Shown one piece after another: positions 48,401 to 58,609 of a DNA stretch of 64,000 nucleotides. The stretch lies in the NCBI GenBank assembly GCA_936440205.1, contig OW387134.1, forward strand, positions 22,608,908-22,672,907, read 5' to 3'. How positions within the stretch are numbered: the stretch's first letter is position 1; every line of letters starts with the position of its first letter. A model generated the notes under the pieces. It made no database searches and was not told the DNA's origin. It worked only from the letters and a program-made list of their open reading frames with translations. The position numbers and the translations under genes are program-made. Source of the DNA: Lepidonotus clava. Taxonomy: Eukaryota; Annelida; Polychaeta; Phyllodocida; Polynoidae.

Positions 48401-51400
48401 TTACAGGAGGGAAAACCGGTGCTCGACCTCCCGCTGGTCCTTCTCCTGCAACCTGTAGAGAGTCGGGGAGACCTGGACCGGAGGAGAGATGTAGGCGAGG
48501 ACTCCAGCCCGGTGGACTCGGCCCTCTTCCCTTTTGCCCCACTTCCACTTTCCTCTGGATGGGGTCATGAAGCTGATCAACAGCTCCTCCCAATCATGGC
48601 CAGTGATAACCACGGGGTACCATCTGGAACCCCATGTCACCACGGCATGATTGCCAATGGCAGTCATCTGACGCCATATGACCCTGTTGGGTGCATCAGG
48701 GCTTTGGGCCTCGTCCTGTGAGCGCACAAGCTGCGCCAGGGGGATGTCGTCCTCCTCCTCAAACTCCTCCTGGTCCGTCTCCTCCTCGACCTCCACAACC
48801 TGAGGAGCCTGCACCTTCGACCAACCAGGACACAGCGGGTGGAACTGGCTGTTATTCCAACAGCAGTAATCGAAACACGAGGTTTCCCTGATGTAGAGGT
48901 CACCGCTGCTTGTGGGGGCGAGGGCATGCACCTTCATAATTCCCTTGACGGGAACTAGCTGCCACTGCGCCTCAACCTCCTCCCGGGTGGACGCAATCAT
49001 CTCCTCGGTCACGTGGATCAGTGTGATCTTGGTCGCACGGGTCCTGATGCGCTCGACGAACTCCTTCGCCGTGCGCAGTGGCAAGCCCCCTGTTGCCAGG
49101 TTCGTCGCCATTGTTTTCAGAGACCCGCCGACTCCATCACACGGGCCCTTCCCGTGCCCCGCCTCAAGCCACGTCCATGTGGCATTCGCACCGAAGCGGG
49201 CCGGGAACTGCCGGACCCCAGCCACAACCGTCTTGTTGCGGTACTGGGACGTCGGACCGTCAGAGATAAAATGCACCCATTCCAGGAGGGGAAGTTCTTG
49301 GCGCAGGGCCTCCATCAAGGGAGCGATGAAGGCGAAAGTTGTCGGGGCTGTGTGGGACAGCTCGTCCGTCACACCCACGAACGACTTCGTGAAGACCGTG
49401 GCGTGACCAGGCTTCCGGAAGTACACCACAATGGGCATCAAGGCGATCTGCCGGTTGTCGAAGAACACCGAGGCGGGTTCTTTCCTGAACTTAACCTCCC
49501 AGTTCTCGGAGTAGTCCAGTTGAACCACGGCCTCGGTTCCTTCGTGCAACCCATCCTTGAGCCGACGGATCTCCCGGAACTGGGTCGTGAGCCGCTGCAT
49601 GTGCTCACGATGGGGACCCATCAGACCCAGGAACATTGTGGTGAAGCTGTCGGTGGGTGCCTCTAGGTCGGTCAGCCGCGTCTTTACGATCATGGAGCCG
49701 TCGCGGGCGGGGACGTTGGCCCTTCGCCACTGTTGGAACCGCACCACATCTTTCTGCAGCCCCTCCAACTTTCGTTTTATGTCCTCGTCCTCCAAGAGGG
49801 CCAGCGATTTGGGGGAGTGGGACAGCACCCCTGATGCCTGGGACATCAGGACCAGGTTGGCGCACCGAGGGCAGAGGCAGACGTCCCTGGTGGCGTACTT
49901 GATGAGGCGCACACCCTCCGGCCTGTACCTGCAGAAGGTCAGCAGGGAGATATCAGAGTTGCACTGCTCCTGGTATCTTGAATGCAGGCTGCTGAGGGTG
50001 TCCAGGAGGGTGTACGCCTGTATCCCCTTCTTGCTGGCCCTCTGGGATGGCAGTTCCGCGGCGTTTTCTGGCCGGGTCATAAATGACCCGACAGCTGCCT
50101 TCACCGCTGCTGCTGCCATCTTCCTCTTTGTTGCCGGCGGCCGCTGGGTCTTTCTAAGGTATTTGCGTGAGATGTCGACCACCTCCCCAAGGGCCTTCGC
50201 TGTCCCCCGCAGCTGCTTCCGGTCGAAAACAGTGCGCTTCACCTCCCGAGGGGCGTTGCGCACGTTCTCGACCGTCAGCGTGTACGGGAGAATCTTGCGG
50301 ACCCGCTCCTTGGTGGGGGTCACGCTTAGGCCCTTCTGCAGGAGGTGGATCGCTTGTGCCTGTTGAACATACAATACATTCTTTCATTACACAATAGGAA
50401 TTATCGGACAAAGTGTACGGCATCGCATTTACCGCGCATACCTTAATACGATTCAATGTGTACGGCATCGCATTTACCGCGCATACCTTAATACGATTCA
50501 ATGTGTACGGCAATGCATTTACCGAGTTCAGTTTCTAACTAGGGATAAAGTGTACGGCATCGCATTTACCGCGCATACCTTAATACGATTCAATGTGTAC
50601 GGCAATGCATTTACCGAGTTCAGCTTCTAACTAGGGATAAAGTGTACGGCATCGCATTTACCGCGCATACCTTAATACGATTCAATGTGTACGGCAATGC
50701 ATTCACCGAGTTCAGCTTCTAACTAGGGATGAAGTGTACGGAATCGCATTTACCGCGCATACCATATATAACAATTTTAAGCAATGCATTTACCGAGTTT
50801 AACTGATTACAATTGCATATGACATGTATACACATATCACATTACAATGTGATTTTTCTACTGCCAAACTAATGTACCTGGGCCGCCGGCGCATCAAGCT
50901 CGGCAGCTGCGTGCGCGGGAGGCGTGGCTGGTACCTCCTGGTCCCGAACGCCACGGCGTCCCAGCGCTTCCGCCAGCTGCCTCTTGAGGTCCTCTACCTC
51001 CTTGTCCCTCGCAGCCAGGGTAGCTTGGGTCCTCTTCAGTGTGTCTTTTGTAGTCTCAAGCTCCCGCTTGAGCGACCGCGCCTTGGGTTGACGGCTAAAG
51101 CTAGGAAGAGTCACCACCAACCTGGAAAACATTGGAAGGTAAATTTGCTCATCAACTGTATTATATCATTGTAAACTGATTAACTCTTTCTCAGGTGTCT
51201 TCTGCTCATTCTATGACACTGAGATTCAACATAGGTTGTGTACCTTAAAACGATTCAATGTGTACGGCAATGCATTTACCGAGTTCAACTGATAACTACA
51301 GACAAAGTGTACGGCATCGTAACTACTGCGCAATTGAATGTGTACGGCATTGAATTTACCGGATTTAGCTAGTAGTGACTGCACACACACACATATAAAA

Positions 51401-52223
51401 TATATATTTATCTTAAGATGTACAATTAACATGTATACCCAAACTTACTTTTCAGGCTCTTTGGCTGCTTGCCGTCGAACCCTTGGCGCGATCGCAATCG
51501 GGGCCACAACTTCCCCGGCAATCCTGCCTGATGTCCGCAGAGCCTCAGCTGCGGCAGGTGCGGGGACATCATTAGGAGGAGGGACGTCAGCGGGCTTCCG
51601 CTTGTAAGGCTTCCCCTGGGCGTTCAGGCCTTGTTCCCCTTGAAAAATTAATGAAAAGATAAGATGGTCAGATTATAAGATATTAATTTGTCAAGTGGTG
51701 AAAAATGCATTACGGTATACATTTCATTGATATAATAAAATATTAATCTAATGTTAATCCAACACAATGTAAAAATGTTATGGCATTGAGCTGTTCCTGG
51801 TTACTTACGCCATCGTTGCCTAGTCCGCTCCAGGGATTCCCTCCTCCTTCGCAGCCGCTCCTCTTTCTGTTCCTTAGGCACTTTTTTTTTCTTGCCCTTG
51901 TTGGCATCTCGATGTTTCTGTAAGGTTCAAGACAAGTATAACTGCACTGCAGTTTGAAAGTATGAGCTGTGCAGTGACATATTTAGAAGATGTTCAGCAC
52001 TTCATAAATATACTACAAAAATGTACAGCTTGTTCAGTATAAAAATTGCACAATCTTTTTTGTGCATGTGATTAAGTCAAGCAATGTTAATGGATTCAAC
52101 TGTTACCTTAGCACGCACAACAGCAGCTGCCTGCACATCAGGATTGGTCCTGTAGTTGACCTGATATTGCCGGTTCCGTTCTTTTTTTTCTTCTTGAGTG
52201 TAATCTTGCTCGAGCTCGTCCAT
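48401..52223 (-). CDS. Transposase-like protein with DDE/RNase H-type core, 872 aa, five exons
   Basis: Exons 52223-52107, 51917-51809, 51638-51449, 51121-50878 and 50359-48401 join in frame with AG acceptors and GT donors. Exons 1-3 give a basic, Lys/Arg-rich region beginning MDELEQDYTQEEKKERNRQY. Exon 4 adds a coiled coil (RELETTKDTLKRTQ through DLKRQLAEAL). In exon 5, LLDTLSSLHSRY and FCRYRP precede a Cys cluster (C363, then CLCPRC at 381-386). The core has QLDYSENW (D502), FISDGPTSQYRNK (D587) and EAGHGKGPCDGVGG (E619, H622, D628), consistent with an acidic triad. An acidic linker (743-758) leads to a beta-rich SH3/Tudor-like segment (about 781-845). From memory, the CLC and HGKGPCDG signatures mark a set of unnamed invertebrate proteins. 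Transposase function is inferred from these and from the element around it. Confidence 0.82.
50409..50800 (+). repeat. 92-bp tandem block in the fourth intron of the transposase gene
   Basis: gtgtacggcatcgcatttac recurs at 50413, 50458, 50549 and 50641 and, with one change, at 50733. It alternates with gtgtacggcaatgcatt (50503, 50594, 50686). The spacing of 45-46 bp makes a regular two-word ladder inside the intron at 50360-50877. Confidence 0.92.
51241..51370 (+). repeat. TGTACGGC words in the third intron of the transposase gene
   Basis: Three words at about 51260, 51307 and 51338 have the same aat/atc alternation as the neighbouring block. Confidence 0.8.
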
Positions 52224-52289
52224 GATGAATGCTGTAGAAGACAAATTATCAGTATATGGAATATGTATTGAAAACCTGTATGGCATCGC

Positions 52290-52830
52290 ATATATCATCT
52301 ATTGATGTGGGGAAATGTGTACGGCAATGCATTTATGAAAAAGATATGTCGCGCCAAAGAAAAGCTGTACGGCGTCGCATATACTTGGGGGGGGGGGGGG
52401 GGGGGGGGAAATGTGTACGGCAATGCATTTATAAAAAAGTACGGCGTCGCATATACTTTGGGGGGGAAATGTGTACGGCAATGCATTTATAAAAAACGAT
52501 ATGTCGCGCCATAGAAAAGCTGTACGGCATCGCATATATCATCTATTGATGTGAGGAAATGTGTACGGCAATGCATTTATGAAAAAGATATGTCGCGCCA
52601 TAGAAAAGCTGTACGGCGTCGCATATACTTTGGGGGGGAAATGTGTACGGCAATGCATTTATGAAAAAGATTTGTCGCGCCATAGAAAAGCTGTACGGCA
52701 TCGCATATACTTTGGGAAATGTGTACGGCAACGCATTTATGAAATAGATATGTCGTGGCCTGGAATACCTGTACGGCATGGCATATATCATCTTTTGATG
52801 TGTAGGGAACTGTGTACTGCAATGAAATAT
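52290..52830 (+). repeat. TGTACGGC ladder just upstream of the transposase gene
   Basis: About a dozen words (gtgtacggcaatgcattta alternating with tgtacggc(a/g)tcgcata) are spaced by agatatgtcgcgcca. A G22 tract lies at 52387-52408. The block sits directly 5' of the start codon at 52223, where it could act as promoter or binding platform. Confidence 0.88.
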
Positions 52831-53167
52831 ATATGCTTGTTGATTTAGTTAATTGATCTACGAGGCTTCGGAATTTCTAGATAAGTAAAGATATTTTTAA
52901 AAAAAAGAAAAATATGGTGACCAAATATATATTTACCATGTGGTGTTAAGGAAAATGTGCACGCCTATGCACTTACACATTTATTTTTCATATGTTTAAC
53001 TACTTTGCCGACGCCTTGGTTGTTATATTGCTTTCACATGAAATAAAAATTATTACTTGTGTTACATTACATTGATTCTGGCATTCTGTTCGGATTCTTA
53101 CTTTGTGTTGTCTTGTCTTACATAGGACATACAAAACTGGACGACAGTATACTGAAAAAATAAAAAC

Positions 53168-53173
53168 TTTATT
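53168..53173 (-). terminator. Candidate polyadenylation signal of the RGG/acidic gene
   Basis: AATAAA on the minus strand, 77 nt beyond the stop codon at 53250. Confidence 0.6.
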
Positions 53174-53249
53174 CAAGATCCCGGGTCGTCACCTCCTCGC
53201 TCGGCACTACGTGCGGATGACCGAGAAGAGTGGGTGGAAGTCGCCGGGT

Positions 53250-55704
53250 CTAGGGCTGACCCTGGGCCGCCTGAAAACCATCAAACCCGGGGACTCCCAC
53301 CCACTCAACTCGGCCCGTAACCGGGTGCAGTGCCGGGCGAGAAGGGGCGACCCCCTCCGCCACTCCTGTCTCCTCTTCCTCCGTCGTTCCCTCCTCCAAC
53401 TCCCAATCCTCCACCTCTTCACGTCCCTTCTCACTACTCTGCACCTCCTCAATCTCCTTCTGCCCCTCTTCCTCCGTCGTCTCCTCCTCCATCTCCCACT
53501 CCTCTACTACCTCCTCCTCCACTCTGTCCTCAACTCCTCTCTCCTCCTCCACTCTCTCCTCGACTACCTCCTCCTCCACTCTGTCCTCAACTCCTCTCTC
53601 CTCCTCCACTCTCTCCTCGACTCCCTCCTCCTCCACTCTGTCCTCAACTCCTCTCTCCTCCTCCACTCTCTCCTCGACTACCTCCTCCTCCACTCTGTCC
53701 TCAACTCCTCTCTCCTCCTCCACTCTCTCCTCGACTCCCTCCTCCTCCACTCTGTCCTCAACTCCTCTCTCCTCCTCCACTCTCTCCTCGACTCCCTCCT
53801 CCTCCACTCCGTCCTCCACGACTCCCTCCTCCTCACTCTCCTCCCTAAACTGCAGAGGGCGGATTGGCCTCCACAGCAGCGGCGAGGCCGGAAGTGATGA
53901 GGACTGGGGAGGTTCGAACTCCTCCCCAGAGCTCACCACGTCCGACCCCACCGCTGCATGCAGGGCTGTCCACCTCTGTGCCGCCGCTGTCGCCGCCCTC
54001 CTCACCGGCCTCGGCTCCCTGACCACCTCCTCCATGTCCGTGTCCGTCTCACTGGCGGTCTCCTCCTGGGGGGTCTGTCTCCAGTTGGCGAAGCTAGGCG
54101 ATGCCGGTTGAGGAACAAATTCCTCCCCCGACGTCGCCTGGTCCGACCCCACCTCGGCGTGGAGGGCGACCAGCCTCTGGGTTGCCAGAACCGCAGACTC
54201 TCGTGGCGGCGGCCTCACCCTCTCCTCCTCCTCCTCGTACTCTCGTGCTCTGTCCAAATAAAGTACAAGTGATATAGATAGGGAAACATATATATACGAA
54301 GAAGTAAAACCAAACTATTTAATATACAGTGCCGTACACTCTTCTAGTATTGAATATTTATTGCCGCACACTTTAAAAGGACTTTATATGCAACGCCGTA
54401 CAGAATTTTAAAGTTTACTATAGTGTCATTTAATATTCGACATATATATTTTACTTTTGAAGGATTTTACGATATAGAAAACTGTACCTCTACTTATTAA
54501 ATAAGTGACAGGCTACTTTACGACATAGAAATATAGCACTTTGGTCATTTCCCACTAGTTACTGCAATATTGGATGCACATGCACTTACCTAAAGGGGGG
54601 GACCTCCCTGTCTTGGGCCCGCTGTGCCCCGCGCCGGAGCCCACGCTGGCCACCACGCTGGCCACCACGCCGCCCGCCCTGGTGGGCGTCCTGGAAAACC
54701 TGAGCGGGGACAGCAGGCTGCTGGCCCCCGTCGTCCTGGTCGTCCTCCTGGGCGGGGGCAGCGACCTCCTGGCCCTGGTCGTCCTCCTGGGCGGGGGCAG
54801 CGACCTCCTGGCCCTGGTCGTCCTCCTGGGCGGGGGCAGCGACCTCCTGGCCCTGGTCGTCCTCCTGGGCGGGGGCAGCGACCTCCTGGCCCTGGTCGTC
54901 CTCCTGGGCAGGAACACAGGGATGTAAGTCAAGGTTAATGAAAAAATCTGAAACCCCAGATAGAAAATTTAGAATAATCTTAAAATGCCATAAAACGTCA
55001 TGTAAGGAATTCCGTTTGAAAATTATTATTTGAGGTGATGATGTGAAAAAATCTGAAATCAGATTAAAATCTGAAAACTTACATCCCTGGGAACAGCCGG
55101 CTGCTGGTCCCCGTCGTCCTCCTGGGCGGGCACAGCAGGCTGCTGGCCGCCCCTCTGGCCCCTGCGGCCACGCGCCCTGCGGCCACCACGGCCACCACGG
55201 CCACCCCTGCCACCACGGCCACCCCTGCCACCACGGCCACCCCTGCCGCCGCGCCCTCGACCTCGACCTGGCGGACGGCCCCGCGGGCGTCGGCCATCCG
55301 GGTAGCCCGCGGCCACGTTCTGGGCCTCTCGACGGTCCCTGGCCGTCTCGTTCCGTCGTAGCCTGTCTAAGTCGAGTTGCTGGACGGTCCGGTAGAGTTC
55401 GCGGAGGGGCGGCGGCCGCAACCCCAGCGTGTACTCTTCACGGATTCTCTGCAAGAGCGAGAATAAATGTTAAAACTACAGAGTGAAATAACAAGCAGTT
55501 AATATTACTTTTTTTTAAGCATATGATTATGGTTTTTGTTGTCATGTTAGGAACCTTTGCTTTTGATTGTAGCTCTAAGATTGGGTTCTTACATTTGCAA
55601 TTTACGGGGGTTTGGCAAATAGTAATACTTACTCTCGACCGCAGCCGGTTATGGAGCAGCTGCTGCTCCTGCGTCCTCCGTACGCGCTGCCTTCGCGGTG
55701 GCAT
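53250..55704 (-). CDS. RGG-rich and acidic-repeat protein, second gene of the large transposon, 583 aa
   Basis: Exons 55704-55633, 55448-55083, 54903-54590 and 54249-53250 join in frame. The protein starts MPPRRQRVRRTQEQQLLHNR. A helical basic stretch (about 25-70) is followed by a run of RGG/GRG (about 76-120), typical of RNA- or nucleic-acid-binding disordered regions. Next come four copies of EDDQGQEVAAPAQ and a second GGQRGGQRG patch. Exon 4 has two related modules (TQRLVALHAEVGSD..SGEEF..P and AQRWTALHAAVGSD..SGEEF..P), then five 19-residue repeats of the VEDRVEEE-GVEERVEEERG type, and ends FQAAQGQP. I do not recognise a family. Its place beside the transposase suggests an accessory protein. 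Exon 2 ends inside an inserted MITE. Confidence 0.75.
53515..53815 (-). repeat. Coding minisatellite, 57-bp unit, about five copies
   Basis: The unit encodes the 19-residue acidic repeat of the second gene. The spacing is exactly 57 bp (for example caactcctct at 53531 and 53588). The Leu/Pro-rich frames on the opposite strand are shadows of this repeat. Confidence 0.92.
54748..54903 (-). repeat. Coding minisatellite, 39-bp unit, four copies
   Basis: Four near-identical units encode EDDQGQEVAAPAQ at the start of exon 3 of the second gene, immediately next to the MITE-derived intron. Confidence 0.93.
54918..55088 (+). mobile_element. hAT-like MITE, AGGGATGTAA family, copy 2, acting as an intron
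   Basis: The ends AGGGATGTAA and TTACATCCCT are flanked by aggaacac (54910-54917) and gggaacag (55089-55096), 6 of 8 matching. The interior matches the copy at 31028-31200 read in reverse. The intron at 55082-54904 starts at the gtaagt six bases inside this element and ends at a cag in the old coding sequence, so nearly the whole MITE is removed by splicing. Confidence 0.85.
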
Positions 55705-55982
55705 CGTGTGGTGCTGGACTTGGGAAAAGCTGAAATTCAAAAAGTAATATGGTTAGCTAATGTATAGTTGAATGACCATTTAACAAGAACCATAACACAA
55801 CACGAGACTTTTAGGTGAATAGAAACGCATCTGCTGAACACAACTCCAACAATGAGATTTTCTGTGACTAGTACTTACTCTTGCCATTGTGCATGGCACA
55901 TGAAATCCAGTGGAATGTTGCCATCTTGTTTTGGATACTTTGCTGTTATTTGCTATTAGCCCGGTGGTAAAATAAGCATACA

Positions 55983-56215
55983 TTTAATAATACGTAATTT
56001 TCGTTGTCGTACACTTTTCCAAAGCATTAAAGAACTGCGTTGTGACCATGTCTTTGTAGAGGAAACCTGTACGGCAGTGCTTTTATGAAACGCAGTAGAT
56101 CTCACTAACTGGGTTATGGGAAAAGTGTACGGCATCGCATATATTTCATAGCGACCATGTTTTCTTTATGATACTCCTGTACGGCAATGCTTTTATGAAA
56201 CGCAGTTGATCTCAC
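55983..56215 (-). repeat. TGTACGGC words upstream of the second gene
   Basis: A degenerate gtcgtacact near 56005 and forward words near 56070, 56127 and 56179 are separated by a recurring ttttatgaaacgcagt.gatctcact segment. Confidence 0.75.
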
Positions 56216-56240
56216 TTACATGATGAGTACCAGTATGGTC

Positions 56241-57112
56241 GCTTGTGAACCCAATCAATTTAATATACATTGCCGTACACTTTTCAACTTTTATATTAAA
56301 TGCATTGCCGTACACTTAAAAAAAAAGAAGAAAAGGTGGGCGGGTGGGGGAGGGGTTACCATGTGTTTTCATACAATATATATTACCTGCTTGAAAAATT
56401 GATGACATTCAACACTACATAATAAATATGTGGCATCTATAGGCTTCTCACAAGGTATTGCGTGCATTTAAAATAGAAATAAGGCCTAGATAATGATGAT
56501 TACAGGTGTCGTCCCTGTCACCATAAATGCAAGGCTTGTGAACCCAATCAATTTAATATACATTGCCGTACACTTTTCAACTTTTATATTAAATGCATTG
56601 CCGTACACTTAAAAAAAAAAAAAGGTGGGCGGGTGGGGGAGGGGTTACCATGTGTTTTCATACAATATATATTACCTGCTTGAAAAATTGATGACATTCA
56701 ACACTACATAATAAATATGTGGCATCTATAGGCTTCTCACAAGGTATTGCGTGCATTTAAAATAGAAATAAGGCCTAGATAATGATGATTACAGGTGTCG
56801 TCCCTGTCACCATAAATGCAAGGCTTGTGAACCCAATCAATTTAATATACATTGCCGTACACTTTTCAACTTTTATATTAAATGCATTGCCGTACACTTA
56901 AAAAAAAAAAAAAAGGTGGGCGGGTGGGGGAGGGGTTACCATGTGTTTTTATACAATATATATTACCTGCTTGAAAAATTGATGACATTCAACACTACAT
57001 AATAAATATGTGGCATCTATAGGCTTCTCACAAGGTATTGCGTGCATTTAAAATAGAAATAAGGCCTAGATAATGATGATTACAGGTGTCGTCCCTGTCA
57101 CCATAAATGCAA
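56241..57112 (-). repeat. Tandem block, unit about 291 bp, three copies
   Basis: gcttgtgaacccaatcaatt starts copies at 56241, 56534 and 56823. Each carries two gccgtacact words, a poly-A run and a ggtgggcgggtgggggag segment, and ends in ccataaatgca. Copies differ mainly in poly-A length. Confidence 0.95.
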
Positions 57113-57454
57113 TGCCGTACACTTAAAAGGGGGGTAAAAACATGTTTTTCCATCGAAATTAATATTTTTTACCACAGTTCACAGTGCTCCAGGTTGTAAA
57201 TAGCACAAATTCAGCATTTTACCTGAGTTTCACAGTTTTAAAGCAATAACCAGCCTACTTTAAACAAAATTTCAGATACACAAATTCTCAAGTAACACCA
57301 TAAAACTAATAGAAAACATGGATAGCTGCATTCTGGCAATATATGCCTGACAGTTAAACATAGTGAAATGACTGACAGTGAGTGTGGCAGAGACCTGGGT
57401 TAAATAGCATAAGAACAGTTCAAGTTATACTGATTTCCCTGTTGGACTCACAAG

Positions 57455-58260
57455 CGTGAAGCCGCGTGAAGCCGCATGTAAAAGCGTGAAGCCGTACAGA
57501 GACAGGACACAGTGTACTTTTAAGGAAACTCACACACTGTGGCCTATCGAACTAGATGTAAACAAACCAACTTGGCGGGTGCAAAATCACTGCATATATG
57601 GACATACGCCGTATTTTCGCTTAACTTTTGCTGTACGGCGGTGCACATTACTTCATTTCACTCGATCCAATGGCTTATGTACACCATTGGGGCCTAGATT
57701 TTTAGAAAAACGTGCAAAATAATAAGAAAACATGCTTACGTGTTGCCGATCGTCTGCTATCTGCTGCGTTCGGGACGCCCTCTGTCACTTCCGGGTATCC
57801 GCTTCCGTTTAACTGCAGATGGCGCCACGTGCGGGCCCTTTTTTCCCGCCAAGGTTTTTTTCTCTGTACGGCTTCACTATTACCGCTGTCTCAGTACGGC
57901 TTCACGGGGCCTATATTTGGCCATTCTGAGCGCGTAAATAGGATCTTTGGGTATTAATAGTAAGTATTGTAAGCCCTGCTTGGTTTTATTTATGTGCGTT
58001 CAATATTTTTCACTATTTCCCACTTTCGCTGATTTTATGCTATTTTAAAGCATCTCTGTACGGCTTCACGATTTCTACACCAAACCTGCTTTCACTTAGC
58101 TTTTACCCCCTCATCAAGTCGATTTCCAAGTAATTCCTGTCATTATTTCGATATATAAATCCAATGTATGAGTGATTTTTGTAATATATTTAATGTTTTA
58201 TCTATTTCCTTTTTTCTTATGTTCCGGACATTGCCAATATATATCTGTACGGCTTCACGA
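57455..58260 (+). repeat. Right subterminal region with TGTACGGCTTCAC words
   Basis: Inverted words lie at 57455-57492 (gcgtgaagccg several times, the last gtgaagccgtacagag). Forward words ctgtacggcttcac lie near 57866, 58049 and 58246, and cagtacggcttcac near 57892. This mirrors the left subterminal region, which uses TGTACTGCTTCAC. Confidence 0.85.
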
Positions 58261-58609
58261 TTTTTACACCACAGAATATGCCCATATAAAATGAAGACAA
58301 CGTTGAAAAAAAAAAAAATTAAAAAATAAGTGTACGGCAACGTATTTAATAAAATATATTAACATGGTTTTTATTGATTTCATAATGTTAGAAAATTTGT
58401 ACAAGACATTCAGTAGATAAAGAACTGGTTTGGTACCTAAAAATACTCCAAAACTGCCTTATTTTCGACTGTAACATGCAAAATATTCATAAAAAGTCAT
58501 AAAAACCGGGTTCCCATTGAAGACCTCATAGGGCCGTACACATTAAGTGTACGGCAACGCCATTAATTTTATTTTCCCCGCACTTTCATATAAAAATATA
58601 TGAAAATGG
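58261..58609. other. Innermost part of the right end
   Basis: Non-coding, with gtgtacggcaacg at about 58331 and a facing pair gccgtacac/gtgtacggcaacg at about 58532-58560, close to the terminal repeat. Confidence 0.7.

Noticed and set aside
48401-50359. Assignment of the transposase to the KDZ/Zisupton superfamily.
   Set aside because: The Cys cluster invites it, but the core motifs SDGPTSQYRN and HGKGPCDG do not match the KDZ motifs I remember.
48912-50366. Plus-strand frames of 164 to 269 codons.
   Set aside because: They lie antisense to the long transposase exon, lack motifs and arise from its GC-rich codons.
50409-50800. Regularly spaced repeats resembling a CRISPR array.
   Set aside because: The spacers are themselves repeated, the word occurs across 12 kb in both strands, and the genome is animal.
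53103-53897. Plus-strand leucine-rich and proline-rich open frames of 264 and 172 codons.
   Set aside because: They are shadows of the 57-bp acidic coding minisatellite of the minus-strand gene.
54574-54938. Plus-strand frames with VVLLGGGSDLLAL-type repeats.
   Set aside because: They are shadows of the 39-bp EDDQGQEVAAPAQ coding repeat on the minus strand.
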